This document shows, piece after piece, positions 9,783-23,411 of a DNA stretch of 64,000 nucleotides; the first letter of the stretch is position 1, and the number at the start of each line of letters is the position of its first letter. Both the position numbers and the translations under genes were made by a program. The stretch is taken from the NCBI GenBank assembly GCA_015499995.1, contig JADNRV010000252.1:1-64000 (forward strand), in the 5' to 3' direction. Origin of the DNA: Flammula alnicola. Its lineage: Eukaryota > Basidiomycota > Agaricomycetes > Agaricales > Strophariaceae. The notes under the pieces are model-generated. The model was given only the letters and a program-made list of their open reading frames with translations. It made no database searches and had not been told where the DNA came from.

Positions 9783-11349
9783 TTTGGGTTTTCCCACCAA
9801 AGTACTGGGTTCCCAAAGAAGAAAAAGACCCAAAAAGAGGTGGGAAAGGGGAGATTTATAAGCAATATGGCCCGGACTTCCGCGCGCTACGCGCGCGACT
9901 CCTCGCAAATCTTCACCGCATCACACATTGCCTGAGTTCAGCAAAAAACCATAAATTAATAAAATAGACTACAGCTGAAAATTGTAGGTAATGAGACCCC
10001 ATCTATTTTGACTTTGGCTTTCCAATACTTTGATATTTTTGCCAGCATTCAAGCTGACTTTTGATGTTCTGACTCTATACTTTGCTCTATACCTTTCTAA
10101 TATTAACCTCAACTTCTAGCACTCTAATTTTTTTTGCATGACATTTGGTTCTTCTTTTCACGGCTTCAGATCTTTTCTGCACCACCGCATTGCATGTATA
10201 TATGGCTTTCCAGTTGAATATATCATTGAATAAACTACCTAGAAGGCTACTTCATGCACATGATAATCTGCATACTCATTCAGATAAGAGAAATGAACCA
10301 GTTGGAAAGGACTGGTGTTCATAATGAGAAAAATAAGAGGTGAGGATATTTGGAGGATATTTACAGACTGGCAAGAAAGGCTGAGGCCTGAGGACCCGAG
10401 CAGACGCGAACGCATTGGACGCAATCACGTGACGTGGCAGATAACATGGCAGATAACATGGGTCCGAGCGCAGCATGTTATCTGCCATTGGCTCAGGCAG
10501 GTAACAAGTTGATTTTTCCAGCACGCGTCTTTCGACTTTCTTAAATTCTTAGGAGACAAATTCATTTAATTGATATATTTCTACATGCATGCAAGTTTTC
10601 GTAGCGATAGCGTGAACTTGGGAGTTGTGAGTTCGAAAGAAATGTCAGAAATCGACGTTTCGGAGTTTGCCGGGCAGATAACAGCCCAGCACTATGGTGT
10701 ATAAACCAAAATTTGGCCTGAAAAATGTGGATATCACCCAATATGTAGCATCTAATAATAGACTAATGATCATTCCCGCCATCTCGAAGCCTTCAGAAGG
10801 CTTCGAGATCCTCGATGCTCCTCTCTGTCTCACATATTAAATCACATGACTTAAATTATTTAATTAAAATAATAGATTTAAATTTGAGTGTTTATGTCAG
10901 CACTTCGAACGAAGTGCTGACATAAACACTGCTAAGCCCCCCCAACACCAAATAGAGCATTATTTGGCATTATTGACCAACACCCTTGCCTGTGGATCCC
11001 ATGATGCAATACCCACAATGTACAGGCGTTCTCAAGTGTACCGTGATCGAAGCAAGTGAGACTATACCAAAATTACCGTATTACTTAGAGATACCTCACC
11101 ACAGACGAGGTATAATATAATATTGATTCAAGTAGACACACTATCAGTAAAATTACAACTTATATAAAGAATAAAAATAAAAAATAAAAATATCAAAAAA
11201 GGAAAAGAGTCGTACTGCCACGCAAAGCGGTGGCCCGCTACCACAAGTTGACAGGACATAGCGCAGTGGTAAAGATATTCCGACGTCCTCGTGATGTGCT
11301 TATATGCTAGTAGCTACGGTAACTAGAATTATCTATGGAGCATACGAAG

Positions 11350-11870
11350 CTATAAGTAGCCTCGAAGAGTGAGGCCTGAGGAATGGCTGAGCATCATCCG
11401 GCCCGGGATGATTCCCTTGCAATTGCTCGGAAAGAACTCCAATCTCATAGGCTCTTTATCCATAATCCATAATCCTAGGTAGACCTTTTGTGAATAAATG
11501 TGGAAGGTATGCTGCGTATTGATGTATCTAGTTAACGAGATCACGAAGGAAGTGAAGAGCGACCCTGAGCGACCTCGATGTGTTTCGTTGGTGTGAAACT
11601 CTGGACTACGCGCGATCGAAACAGCGGTCTGATTGTCCGAGAAAATCGTCGAAGTCGAAGGTTGGTGAATATCGAGTTCAGCGAATAAAGAACGGTGCCA
11701 AAGTACTTGCTTGGCAGCATGGGTAGCTGCGAAGTACTCTGCTTCTGCAGTCGAGAGCCCAACGGTGCTCTGGTTCTTCGAGCTCCAAGCGGGAGGGACT
11801 ATTCGAACAGAACAACCTTGGTATGGAGTCACTTCCTTTAAATGACAGACCCAACTTCGGATTTAATTTC
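11350..11870 (-). pseudogene. Ty1/copia pol fragment (RNase H end), decayed
   Basis: The minus strand encodes the typical Copia RNase H block: WSSKNQST, LSTAEAEYFAATHAAK, then FSDNQTA. After that the TKHIEVA segment appears in a neighbouring frame and the terminal DLFTK-like segment in another, so several indels have accumulated. No LTRs, integrase or RT core are seen nearby, so this is a 3' relic of an old element, separate from the young gypsy copy. Confidence 0.8.
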
Positions 11871-12240
11871 TTAAGTACTTACAGCTTCAATATTCCCTTG
11901 ATGCCAATGAGCAGGCTCAGGCAGAAGCGTTAGCAATAGCTTCAGAGGCTATCATAAATCGATTCCTTTCTCTCTATCCTGAGAATTAACTTCCTATTGT
12001 AAACTGCATCCGCATGCACTCCAAATTTGATGTATTTCGAAATTCGAGCTCAATACACAATGAGGCAAACCCCAAATGTGTTCTGGACCACCTTAACCAT
12101 TAAAGAGAGTCTGATACGATTTAAACGAAGTCAGAAGTCAAAAGACATGTAACAATTACTTGTAACCAATTTTACGCGCTCAATGGTGCAGGCGGCGAGG
12201 ACGGGTGGAAGAAGGTCGGACTCCGTGGGAGGAGGATTGA
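11871..12240. other. intergenic, nothing recognised
   Basis: No frame, repeat or motif of note between the Copia relic and the gene fragment at 12.24-12.61 kb. Confidence 0.4.
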
Positions 12241-12609
12241 TACTTGATCACGAACGCACGCAGGACACCCAAAAGAAGCGTCCCGAGGCGTTGGCTAATC
12301 AGTGCGTCACGTTCGGCGCCCAGAGTTCCATTTGCCAGTGCGATCCCCCAACAGTGTATGAGCCTTGTAATGAAGACGTCGGCAGGCTCGATTTGGGCTC
12401 GATGCCATCATTATTATCGACCCCTGTTCATAGCCGTGTTCTATCGGTTTCTTTGTTTCCTGGAAGTTGAAGCCAACGCCCTTCAACGATGGGTAGATAC
12501 GTTGAGCGCTTTCCATCCTATTGCCACAATAGTAGCATTTGAAGTGATCCAACGTTAAAATTATGCGAGAACGGGCTTGATTACAGGAATACATAAACAA
12601 AACATGCAT
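12240..12609 (-). pseudogene. fragment of the 31.8-kb conserved hypothetical gene
   Basis: Read on the minus strand, this matches the last intron/exon of the gene at 31787-32881: the acceptor followed by QETKxPIEHGYEQ, then HTGKWNSGRR-type sequence in a shifted frame. The match continues into the 3' flank near 12240. Frames are broken relative to the fuller copy and no upstream exons are present. It is a partial, inverted, decayed duplicate of a gene that neighbours the GTPase cluster 20 kb away. Confidence 0.7.
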
Positions 12610-12672
12610 GCATCAGCCGGTGTAATAACACTAAACTTTCAGGGGGGGCATGCTTAGTGATGGCGATAGACA

Positions 12673-13994
12673 TTACTGGATCAAAATCATCCATGCCAAG
12701 ACGAAGTAAAATAGGCTATCGACGGACGGGTTAGCAAAATGAGCCAAGAGGTATCACTAATGACATACAGAAGGGGGTATACAGCAAGCAATATTCGTTG
12801 CTGTTCAATTTTTGTGCCGTCGAGGAAGTTGACAGACGCTTTGGGAAACGTAAATTCCAATACAACGTGGAACACGACAACGCTTACCCCAAATGCACCA
12901 CGCCCAGGCCAATAAAGCGACCGGAGCACGGATCCAGATGATTCGGACGAAACATGAAATCAAGGCTGCGATGTCGAGAGGCGCTATGCAGTATCCTAGA
13001 ACGCAGAGACCCTGGAAGAATGAACTAAAAAGAAAAGGTTAGTGTATAGTCTTCGATGTTGAAGTTTGGCCTTACACTCTTCCGCCCAGCAGCTAACATA
13101 AATGTGTCAGCGGAAAATATAGAAAAAGAAGCTCGATATTAACTTACCTTGGCTTGTACAGTCACAGCTAAAGCACCCAATGAGCAAATGACGATGACGC
13201 TTGTGAAGACACCCAACGACTGTGTAGGGGGAGCCTGATAAAATAATATGAGTAACAGAAGTGGTGTGATAATGTTAAACCGACATACATTTACGCTGAG
13301 CATAATGCCTAAGAGAAGGCAGAGCAGTAAGGGTCCCCAAAGATCCCAGTCTCTACAGAAAAGCCGTCAGCGTTGCAGCCAAATAATAGCGGTCAAACAC
13401 GGACTTGAGGACCTCCCGACCGCTAGAACGTCTTGGATATAGCACTTGAACAAGCTTCGAGTATATCGACAACAAGTCGCGGGCCTTGGGCGCGGCATTA
13501 ATATCCTCGTAAAGACAACAGGACGAGACAGCATACAATCGTGGTGGTTACGGGTTCATCCAACGTATCTCCTCCGGAATAACTGGAATAAATAACATGA
13601 ATGAGTAGTCAGAACTGAAGGCTTTGGAGCCAGAGTAGCACATACCGTGTCTCAACTTGTACACCACCGAGCATTTGTCTGTTCGCTGACCGAGTCGCGC
13701 CTTGAGATGAACTACCGATGTTTCCAGACACCACAGGGCTCATGGGTCTACCATTGGATGTGATGGGCGGTGCCAATTGATCAGGGACGAACGTAGCGCG
13801 ACCTTTGCCTTTATCTGCCACGGGCGACTGTGCGAGTCCAGGATGAGAGAAACCTGGAATGTTTTCCTCGTCCAGGTCATCATCGTCGTCGTCTTGGGAG
13901 GCATGAGTCAACGTTCAGCTATGGAAAGATAGAATCACTCACCCGCTTGGATAAACTGTGAGCTCGCGGTCAACGGCGTCCTGGCTGGATCCAT
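12673..13994 (-). CDS. YIP4: Yip1-family Golgi membrane protein (YIPF6/Yip4-like)
   Basis: Ten exons splice in frame to 280 residues: 13994-13943, 13892-13646, 13582-13537, 13484-13405, 13352-13289, 13234-13148, 13092-13076 (17 nt), 13024-12888, 12838-12769 and 12715-12673. The N-terminal 100 residues are cytosolic, acidic (a run of six Asp) and Ser/Pro-rich. A conserved VLYPR..SGREVLKDWDLWGPLL segment introduces five predicted membrane spans. The Yip1 hallmark GLCVLGYCIAPLDIAAL and the C-terminal KIEQQRILLAVYPLLLFY are intact. Family members bind Rab GTPases and Yif1-type partners and act in ER-Golgi/Golgi vesicle transport. The start codon lies 199 bp from that of Rpt2, which is transcribed the other way. 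YIPF6 rather than Yip1/Yip5 is judged from overall similarity by eye. Confidence 0.92.
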
Positions 13995-14192
13995 GAGGGC
14001 GTAAATGGAGAACGGTAGACGGTTTGCCACGCTTCAGCTGATGGAGCGTGGTCACGCGTTGAAGCGGAGTTGAAAATATTCCTAATCGAGAAGACTGACG
14101 CGTCGCCTCAAAGTTACACTTAACATCTTGCACTCGTACAAATCTCTCCCTGGACGCCCTCTTCTCGAAACTTCAACAGACGACAGTGAATC
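13995..14192. promoter_or_regulatory. divergent promoter region, YIP4-like and Rpt2
   Basis: A 198-bp gap separates the two start codons, so the genes must share or abut promoters. No clear TATA box is seen. Upstream elements cannot be assigned from sequence alone. Confidence 0.5.
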
Positions 14193-15817
<1,625 letters not shown>

Positions 15818-16673
15818 TTGTGTCTTTTTTGTGTCTTTATTTCGTTTATACATAGTTTTTCCCGAGTTCCGTTGCCTCGACTGAAGCCGAACTTCCGGAG
15901 TCACGCACATGAGGATACCGGTCTGCCCAGTTTCTGACAGCTGTCAATTATATCATCTGCACATGATTGACCGCTAATTTCATTCTGCGGGTCATTCTGC
16001 GGGTATACATATTGCATGCTGACTACGTTAAAAAAAAAAACTGGCCGGAAGTGATAGATTAACCCGTAATTATAAGACATCCCAAGTCATAAAAGGCCGA
16101 AGTAAATAAAGTGTCGTTAATATAATACACCATACGAATCCGATGCTGCGAATAAGGTGTTGTACAAGTGAAAATTGAATCGAAACCATGAAGAGGTATG
16201 TATTCTATCGTCCGAATTTTGGACGTTTTGGAGACTATGGTAGATTAAAGGAATATTGGGCTCGGTGGTGTTTTTAATCTTGAGAGACGGAGATGCAAAG
16301 GTAAGGTGATGGAGGCATGGGTGTGTCATGAACGATGAAGGCGAAGAGGAAGTGTGCGTGACAAACCAATGGGTGAAACTGAAATGATGAAGGAAGGTGT
16401 CACTGCAATGAAAGGCTGTATAGTATGAGGACGAGAAGTGTATGCATGCCTTGTATATTGGCGGGGTAATGAGGAAGGGAATAGAGACGATAAAGGAGAG
16501 AAACAAAAAAAGAAAAGAGAAGGAGAATCCATATACGAAGAAGTCCACTGTCTAAAAAGAAGTTAAGCCATCCTGCGTCGGAATTATTCACGACATAAAT
16601 TAAGATGGAAGGAGTCTTTGCAGGCATGAAATCAGCCATTTACACTCTCCAAGGTCAAAGAGAAACAACGAGC
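15818..16673. other. intergenic between convergent genes
   Basis: 3' regions of Rpt2 and the 16.7-18.9 kb gene. A 10-A run lies near 16030. No gene or structured RNA recognised. Confidence 0.5.
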
Positions 16674-18957
16674 TCACCGTAACCACAATTTCCCACCACC
16701 GCTCTTCTCCCTGACGAGCTCCCACCGTCGCCTGCCAAGCGACCGCCCGCTAAGCGCATCGAGCAATGTCTGCTTGCCCTCCTCCGTTCCTTCATATTCC
16801 AAAACCCACTCTCCGAACCATCCCTCGCCCACATCACCCTCGTCGCCCATCCTCAGCCGCACAACCCTCGCCGTCCACGCATACTTCTTCACAAGTGCAT
16901 ACCCCTTGGGCGAGTGCGGGCTGGGCACCTTGGTCGCCGAGTGCACAAGCGTCAGTTGCGGGACGTCGTCGCACACAGGCAGCCGGCTGATCGTGTACGT
17001 GAGGTTCGCAAGCGGCGGCATGATGTGCGCGTAGTAGAACGGCGACGGGAGGTTCAAGGGCTGTTCGAGCGGGAGGAGGTCTGGCGGAGTATATGGGACG
17101 AGGAACTCGCCATTGAATAATAGCCACTTGCGCTGAGAGGACGTGGAGCCCGAGTTGCTGCTGTTGCTCGGGTAGCTGCGCGACGAGTGCAGTCGAAGGG
17201 TGGGGAGTGTGTCTGACGCGGCGGGGGACGCGTCGTGCTCTTCCGATGAGCCGTCTTCCGAGCTCGGTGGGACATACCCGAGGTTACAGACGACGTCGCC
17301 GGTCGAGAGATGCTGCCATAGACCCGCCTCCTCGAGTTGCCTTTCGCAGCTTACTAAACTCTCATCCCCGTCCTCCAGTTTCGTGCACGGCACAAATACC
17401 CGCAGAATGGGTGCACGCAGACGCGTGGTGGCCATGCAGAGGTCGTGCGGGGATGCCAAGGACGAGAGGGGCGAGATATTCAACGGGCTATCGCGGCCGA
17501 CAGCGATCTCCGAGATAGATGAGTCGCTGGAGGTGTTTACCGAGGCGAAGCGCCTATTTGGGCGCTTCAGAGAAGTTGCAAATCCGTGCTCATCGGCCGC
17601 ATCTTGGTGGTAATGGGCACTGGTGCCTCGGCGCCAACTGCTTGAGTAGATCTCGAGCGCCCGAGGCACCTCCGGTGGCGGCGGACGTATGCCGTTCTTG
17701 CCAAAAATAGACAGACGTCGCTTTGGGGAAGCTTCATTGCTCGACATCATCGATGTGAGGCTGTTCGCTGAGGGACGCGGGCCGTGAGCGGCTTTTATTG
17801 ACCGCAATGCCTCATGCTCGGTGCCGGCATTACCGCGTAGACTGATAGTCGTACTAAATTTACCATTGGCGTTGATGCTCCCGTTGGTCGGCTGACTGCG
17901 GCTGCGTTCGTGCCTTGACCGCGTGTTGATAAGGTCTGTAGGACTTGGGGCTGGAGATGGCAGTTGTGTATAAGCAAGGGGCGCTGGAAATGTTAGCTCG
18001 CGCAGGCTCTGGACTGGAGAGAAACGAGACTTGGATTGGACTTCTTCTGGTTCAAGGGGCATTGGGTCGGACGAGCTATGAACCAGAGATTGCAATAGCA
18101 ACACAAAACGCGAGTGCGCTCGCGCTAAAGCAACGAGTTTTGACGTATGCTCGTCATCTTCGAATGTGGGGTATAGGGATGTCAAAGTCCGCAGGGCATG
18201 CATAGGGTATCGATGAAGCAGAAGACGTTGGGATATCACTGACGATAAATCCAAAATGCGACATCAGTATGTGCGTACGAACGTGTAAAGATAAATTAGA
18301 AAAGGGAAAGGCGGACATACACAGGAGATCCAGATCGTGGATGGATACTTGGACATCGTGATAATGATTCATGTCGCGGATCCGCAGAGCTTGTGCGTAT
18401 CCGGGCACATAGCGGGTGAGCACGACGTCCTTCAGAGCCAAGTTCGCAAACAAATCATGCAATGCCTTGCATGTGGTGAACAGGGGGTAAACGTCGACCC
18501 AGTCGAGATGTGAGAGAACCGCGGCGAGGGTGGGGGGTATTTGGAGTGCAGTGAGAAGACAGAGAGAAGGGTGGTTCATGCGGGGCATGAAACTCGAAAG
18601 AACACGACTTCTTGGGTGTGGATTGTGGTGTACACGTTTGGCTGGCCTTGAATTAGGTTGCGGTGGTGGACCAGGCAGCTCTTTCTTGCTCCAATGTGGA
18701 GAAGAAGAGGGCGACAATGAGGTATGTTGGCCCCGCTGCACACCGTTTCTCGATATTGATATCTGCGGTGCATGCGAGGGCCTAGGGATGGATGGTAAGG
18801 GTCGCGCCGAGTTTGGAGTTCGAGAGGTGGTGCCATAATTGCGGTTGCCTCCGCTGTCAGCCGTTGTGAGAGGCATCTGTGAGGTCACTACTCCAGGGTA
18901 GAGACTGAGAGGCCGTAGAGGTGGGAGATGCGGTGGAGGGCTCGAATAGAGCGTCAT
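16674..18957 (-). CDS. hypothetical protein with F-box-like segment
   Basis: Two exons: 18957 (or the upstream in-frame ATG at 18984) to 18321, then 18238-16674, joined with a T|TG phase. The product is about 730 residues. The N-terminal 120 residues are Pro/Ser-rich and basic. A hydrophobic helical segment then reads [21 protein letters not shown]...CKAL, with the spacing of an F-box (L-P start, then W/Y and C/R positions). The centre is long and disordered (Ser/Pro/Arg). The C-terminal 250 residues look folded, with a [12 protein letters not shown] block and a final W-E-L-V-R-E segment. A role as an F-box adaptor of an SCF ubiquitin ligase is possible but unproven. It faces Iws1 head-to-head. 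Confidence 0.8.
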
Positions 18958-18984
18958 TTGAATGGAAAAGTGGGCGATAACCAC

Positions 18985-19354
18985 CTAAGAAAAAGGAGAA
19001 AAAAGGGAAACAGGGTATTAGAAGGGACTAGAGAGGATTGCGACATATACACAAACGATAGTGTGCGGGTTAGAGGGCGAACGGGAATCTGATTGTTCCC
19101 TGTTGAAGCTGGATGTGGAAGGCACGCATGAATGAAATAAAGGGAGTTTACAAGTCAGCTCCGTCCACCATTCATTTCAACTCTGACGCCCGCTCCTCGA
19201 GATCTGATAATTGTCTAGCCCTTGGCGTCACGTGCGATGCCGTAATGATCCTTTTACGGCATATCAACTTTTCAGCACAGCCCAGCCCGTGGCGTGGGAA
19301 TACCAGTCCCTGACATCCGACGTAAGCCCCCTGTATTACTCTCTTCAATCAACC
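18985..19354. promoter_or_regulatory. divergent promoter region, F-box-like gene and Iws1
   Basis: The 370-bp gap between two divergent start codons contains no gene and presumably both promoters. Confidence 0.45.
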
Positions 19355-20841
19355 ATGGTGCGTACCCACAACGTCCTCGCCGCACTCACTGCTCATATTT
19401 TTTCAGGGAAACGATCTTGAGCGCCAAGTTTTCGGAGGCTCTGAATCTGAGCTTTCATCTGACGAGGACGATGGTCAGTGCCACCCCAGCAATTACCCAT
19501 GCTACTTTCAAACAAAGAACTTGGGCTCACTTGTCTCACTTTACAGAAATCCAGCAGCAACAAAAGCCGACGTCTCTACCCAGGCCCCGTGCGTCGAAGC
19601 CACGAGATGCCTATGAGTCATCTGGAGGGGACTCTGAGGACGATTATGTCCAGGAGGCGCGACCGTCTTCAGTCGGCAAAGCACAGAAACGCAGCTCGCT
19701 AGGGAGGAAGTCAGCTACGAACGAGGATGGAGAGCCCAAGGTGCAGAGGAAGAGGAAAAGAAAACAGCCGGTTGAAGTAGACCTCAGTGACCTCCCACCG
19801 GAACAGGGTGAGTTTGCCTTGTGAAGTTTTTCGTGTGTTGGCTTCTCTTCGTGTTCGCATGGTTGTTCAATTTTTCCATTTCTGCGTGTGATTCAGACCG
19901 AGGATCGCTCCGTTATGGCAATTGTTCATCCGATTAACTATTTCATTTCCTTATGCAGCGAACAAAATTCGTTTGGACATGAAGATTGATGAGATCCTAC
20001 GGAGCAAAAAGTCGAAGCCAAGGAAGAAGAAGAATAACGACGAGGTGCTGGATAGTTTCGCGGACGACGAAGTGGCGAGGCTGAGGGAGACGATGAACAA
20101 CGCGGTTGATGAGGATATCAGATCGAACCAGGAGAAGCTCCCGGCAATGGCGAAACTGAGGCTCTTACCCGAGGCGATGGAGACCTTACGCAAGTGCGTG
20201 TTGTTTTTCATTTGACATTCATCTCCATTCCGCCCGGGTATTCTAATTTACAAAACGCCGCATTTAGAGCATCCCTCGCCCAATCCATGATCGACAATAA
20301 CCTACTAGAAGCCGTGCGCCGCTGGCTCGAGCCCCTACCGGACCGGTCCCTCCCTGCGCTCAATATCCAGCGCGAGTTCTTCAACATCATCAAGAAGATG
20401 GAGTTCATTGACAGCGCAGTGCTCAAAGAGTCTGGCCTCGGTCGTATTGTGCTGTTCTACACCAAGTGCAAGCGCGTGACCCCAGACATTACACGCATCG
20501 CGAACGACCTCGTGTCGGTGTGGTCGCGGCCCATCATCAAGCGGTCGGCGTCGTATCGGGACCGGATCGTGCCCGTCGCCCAAGATGGGGGAGATAGCGT
20601 CGACATGCGTGCGGGTGAGAGGCTCAACGCGATCCTGGCGAGGGCGAAGGTGGCGGAAAAGGGCCGCGTGAAGCGGAATGCGGTTATGATCCCACAGAGG
20701 GAACTGGGAACCTATACAGTTGCGCCGAAGATGAACGCGGGGATTGGACGGGGGAGTGTTAGTGTGGATGTGGATGTGGAGAGGAGGAGGAAGAACGCTG
20801 AGCGGCTGAGGAGCTTGACGAGGAAGGTCAGCATGAAGTAG
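19355..20841 (+). CDS. IWS1: transcription elongation factor Iws1/Spn1
   Basis: Five exons splice in frame to 379 residues: 19355-19357 (ATG only), 19407-19473, 19547-19807, 19959-20193 and 20268-20841. The N-terminal 130 residues are disordered, acidic then basic, as in other Iws1 proteins. Residues around 165-300 match the TFIIS N-terminal (LW/TND) domain core: LLEAVRRWLEPLPDRSLP followed by IQREFFNIIKKM and LKESGLGRIVLFYTK. Iws1/Spn1 binds Spt6 and travels with RNA polymerase II. The length is close to the yeast protein (410). Like Rpt2 the first exon is only the start codon. The C-terminus is basic (ERLRSLTRK). Confidence 0.93.
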
Positions 20842-22223
20842 GCGAGGCGAGGGGCCAGGTGATTGCGCATTTTGGATGTACAATTCGACTGCCCTTCTTC
20901 GCTTTTCTAGATACCTTCTTTTCGCTTCCTGTTCCTTCTCTCCTCTTTTACTACTGAGAGACTAGAGTTGTCCGGTTCGGTGCTCGGTCCCGTCAGGAGA
21001 GGTGTACGCATGTTTTTTTTTTGATGTATTTCCAGGGGTTGTATTTTTTTAATTGAGCAGCATTGAGTTGTGGCTGTTGTGGCGCTTAGGACATCGATAT
21101 GGGTATGGATCCACGTTCGTAGCCATACAGGCTTAAATAATGCTAGACTTTCCCTTTGTCGCGAACGTGGGTCAAGGAGTATCCACACTAAGTTACAGTA
21201 GTACAGAACCTAGATGCGCTTGCATCTTGCATCTGGCGATGTTCTATGCAAGGATATAAACAGCAAAATAGAGCCTGAGAGAGTCACGCTTACTTCATTC
21301 ATGCTCGTTCAATGCAACTGTCGATGACTTGACAGCTTCCAGTCATTCATGTATCACATGGAGTTGGGAAGGGTGGAGATATCGTTATCATCAACGTAAA
21401 TTTCCCAAGAGATGACGCGTTGCATGCTTTGGCTCGTTGGTGGACTTTCAAATTTCAGCGTTTATCCGCCGCACAAACATAAGTACTCTAGTTTGCGTCA
21501 TGCTGAGAAGGTGGTTATGCAGTGGAGAATAGTTCGAGGTCTATTAAATGGACAAGAATACAGTAGAATTTGTCGAGATTCCATCTAGACAATACGCTGA
21601 GATAGTCCGGGGAGTACGTACGTTAGTGCGAGGCGGTGTAACTCATCGATATTCAATGTGAGCGCGCCGTAGGAATTGAAGGATTTTTGTTAGCGTACAT
21701 ATGTACGTCATGGCTAAAATATAAAATAGCACGGGGTCCAGGTTATGTAGATAAATAAGCGCGCTCGTCGGGCACTCCCTGAAATTAAGCGCCCGTAGGA
21801 TATCACTGTATGCCCTGCTTGGTGTCCGTTGACTGCGATATACTTTTGTACATATGGCTGTGATGCTTTATCTTCATCGTTATGGAATGGTTCTACCTGA
21901 CCAACTTGCCTTTAAATTCCTCACGCAAGAAGTTCCCAAAATCCTAGTTGTTGTCTAACTTTGGGAACTAGCCTGGCCTCACCATTGTTGCCTTCAGAGT
22001 CATGACACATGTCTCTTGAAGCGTGTGGCACCGAAGCTTGGTTTCCTCGAGGCATCAAATGAGAGACAGATGATATGCAGCAGATGCATTTTAGCATACA
22101 TATAGCATTCCGACTGCTGTTGATGCGGACGCAAATCCTATTCCATCCCCTGCGCCCGGTGTTAGTTCCTTTGTTTTCCTCCCTAGAGAGCCAGCTCTCC
22201 ACAATAAATTAAGCAACGATACG
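20842..22223. other. intergenic; upstream of first GTPase gene
   Basis: No gene recognised. The last 290 bp (about 21940-22223) are clearly related to the sequence upstream of the GTPase gene at 43543 (43270-43542), including the segment ending CGGACGCAAATCCTATTC, so the duplicated unit includes the promoter. Confidence 0.55.
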
Positions 22224-23411
22224 ATGCCGAATTTGTGCAGACCTCTAATGGCGTTGGTCAAGCACCGTGACGATGATCCGATAATGAAAGATGGAAACGC
22301 CAACGACATTGTGATACCGTCAGCTCTCTCCCTTACCATTTTACCAATCGAAATTTCGCTGATTCGATTACTTTTAGAGTCGTGGGTCTAACCGGTGTTG
22401 GGAAGAGTACTGTAGCCAAACTTTGTCTTAAAAATTCTTCTTGGACTCTAAGTAATTCTCACAGTTCATCAATACTCTCCTGGGCGACGACAGGATGACT
22501 GTCGGGCACAGCTTGAAATTATGTACTCTGCATCTACAACCCGTAATCATAACGACCGAGCTTCCCACCTCCCTCCGTAATCAGTTGAAAGGGCGCCGGC
22601 TTATCATCGTGGACACTCCGGGTTTCGACGACACCTTTCTGGACGACTCTGAGATACTTAGGCGTATATCTGTTTGGCTAGCCGCATCGTGAGAGATCCC
22701 GCTCGAGCCATTCACAATATAATTTAACATTCTCTGAAGGTATAACAAGAAGATGAAACTGGGCGGCGTCATATATCTCCATGACATATCGCAAACCCGT
22801 ATGACGGGCACGACTGGTAGAAATTTGGATATGCTCCAAAATTTGGTCGGGAAAGATGCACTCAGATCTATCGTTCTAGGGACCACGAAGTGGAGCTTGG
22901 TGCAACCCGAGACAGCTTCGAAACGCGAGGAGGAGCTCAAGTCCGCCTACTGGAAAGAAATGATCAAAGCAGGGTCGCCCGTATTCCAGGTCGACACGTC
23001 CGAGTCGAGCAAACGGGCCTGGGATCTGATCGCATACATTCTCAGAGAAATCGAGAAGCAAAGGGACATTGACAGATTTCTCAGGATACAGGACGAGTTG
23101 GTCAATATGAGGAAAATCATCCCCGAGACGGATGCAGGCAAAACCTTGAAAGGTTCTCTCGACGAATTGATCGCTATGCAGAAGCAGAGAGCGCAAAAAC
23201 TTGGGGTGCTGTTGGAGAAGGGTGACGATGAAGAATTGCGCAAACAGTTTGCAGAGGGAGAGAAGCGACTTGAACAACTTGTGCAGACGGCGAAAGAGAT
23301 GAAGATACCTCTCTCACGTCGCATTAAGAAATTTTTCCTTCTGGTAAGTCTCTATGTATTCCCGTCTCCAGATGTTAAGAGACGCGTTCAATAAGGATTT
23401 CACAGGTTTAG
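22224..23411 (+). CDS. AIG1/GIMAP-like GTPase G1 (subfamily A)
   Basis: Five exons splice in frame to 320 residues: 22224-22318, 22378-22411 (34 nt), 22465-22688, 22740-23343 and 23406-23411. The G domain has a P-loop GLTGVGKST (G1) encoded alone by the 34-nt exon, then TVGHSLKLCT, DTPGFDDT (G3) and LGTTKWSLV at the G4 position (Ser where Asp normally sets guanine specificity). The last 110 residues form a charged helical region (IQDELVNMRKIIPETDAGK onward) likely to be a coiled coil. It closes with a basic/aromatic RRIKKFFLL tail and a final two-codon exon. In the P-loop, GLTG replaces the GPTG of its sister G7, and the exon-1 donor is GTCAGC rather than GTAAGC. It lies 10 kb from the rest of the array. 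Family resemblance suggests a membrane-associated, self-assembling GTPase; function unknown. Confidence 0.88.

Larger units (their letters stand above)
9081..11220. mobile_element. foldback-type element with 515-bp terminal inverted repeats
   Basis: The arm at 9081-9595 is the exact reverse complement of 10706-11220 over every line I compared, including a run of seven G/C. Beyond the arms, a further GCTTTGC pairs on both sides after one mismatch. The 1.1 kb between the arms has no open frame with a recognisable transposase, so any movement would need help from elsewhere. Each arm contains two internal perfect hairpins, and the middle contains another inverted pair (9592-9638 with 9735-9782). 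No flanking target-site duplication is obvious. Alternatives are a non-autonomous DNA transposon, a recent inverted duplication, or an assembly fold-over. Confidence 0.75.

Noticed and set aside
11250..11300. tRNA-like A box (TAGCGCAGTGGTA) suggesting a tRNA gene or SINE head
   Set aside because: No B box or acceptor stem pairs at the right distance, so it was not called.
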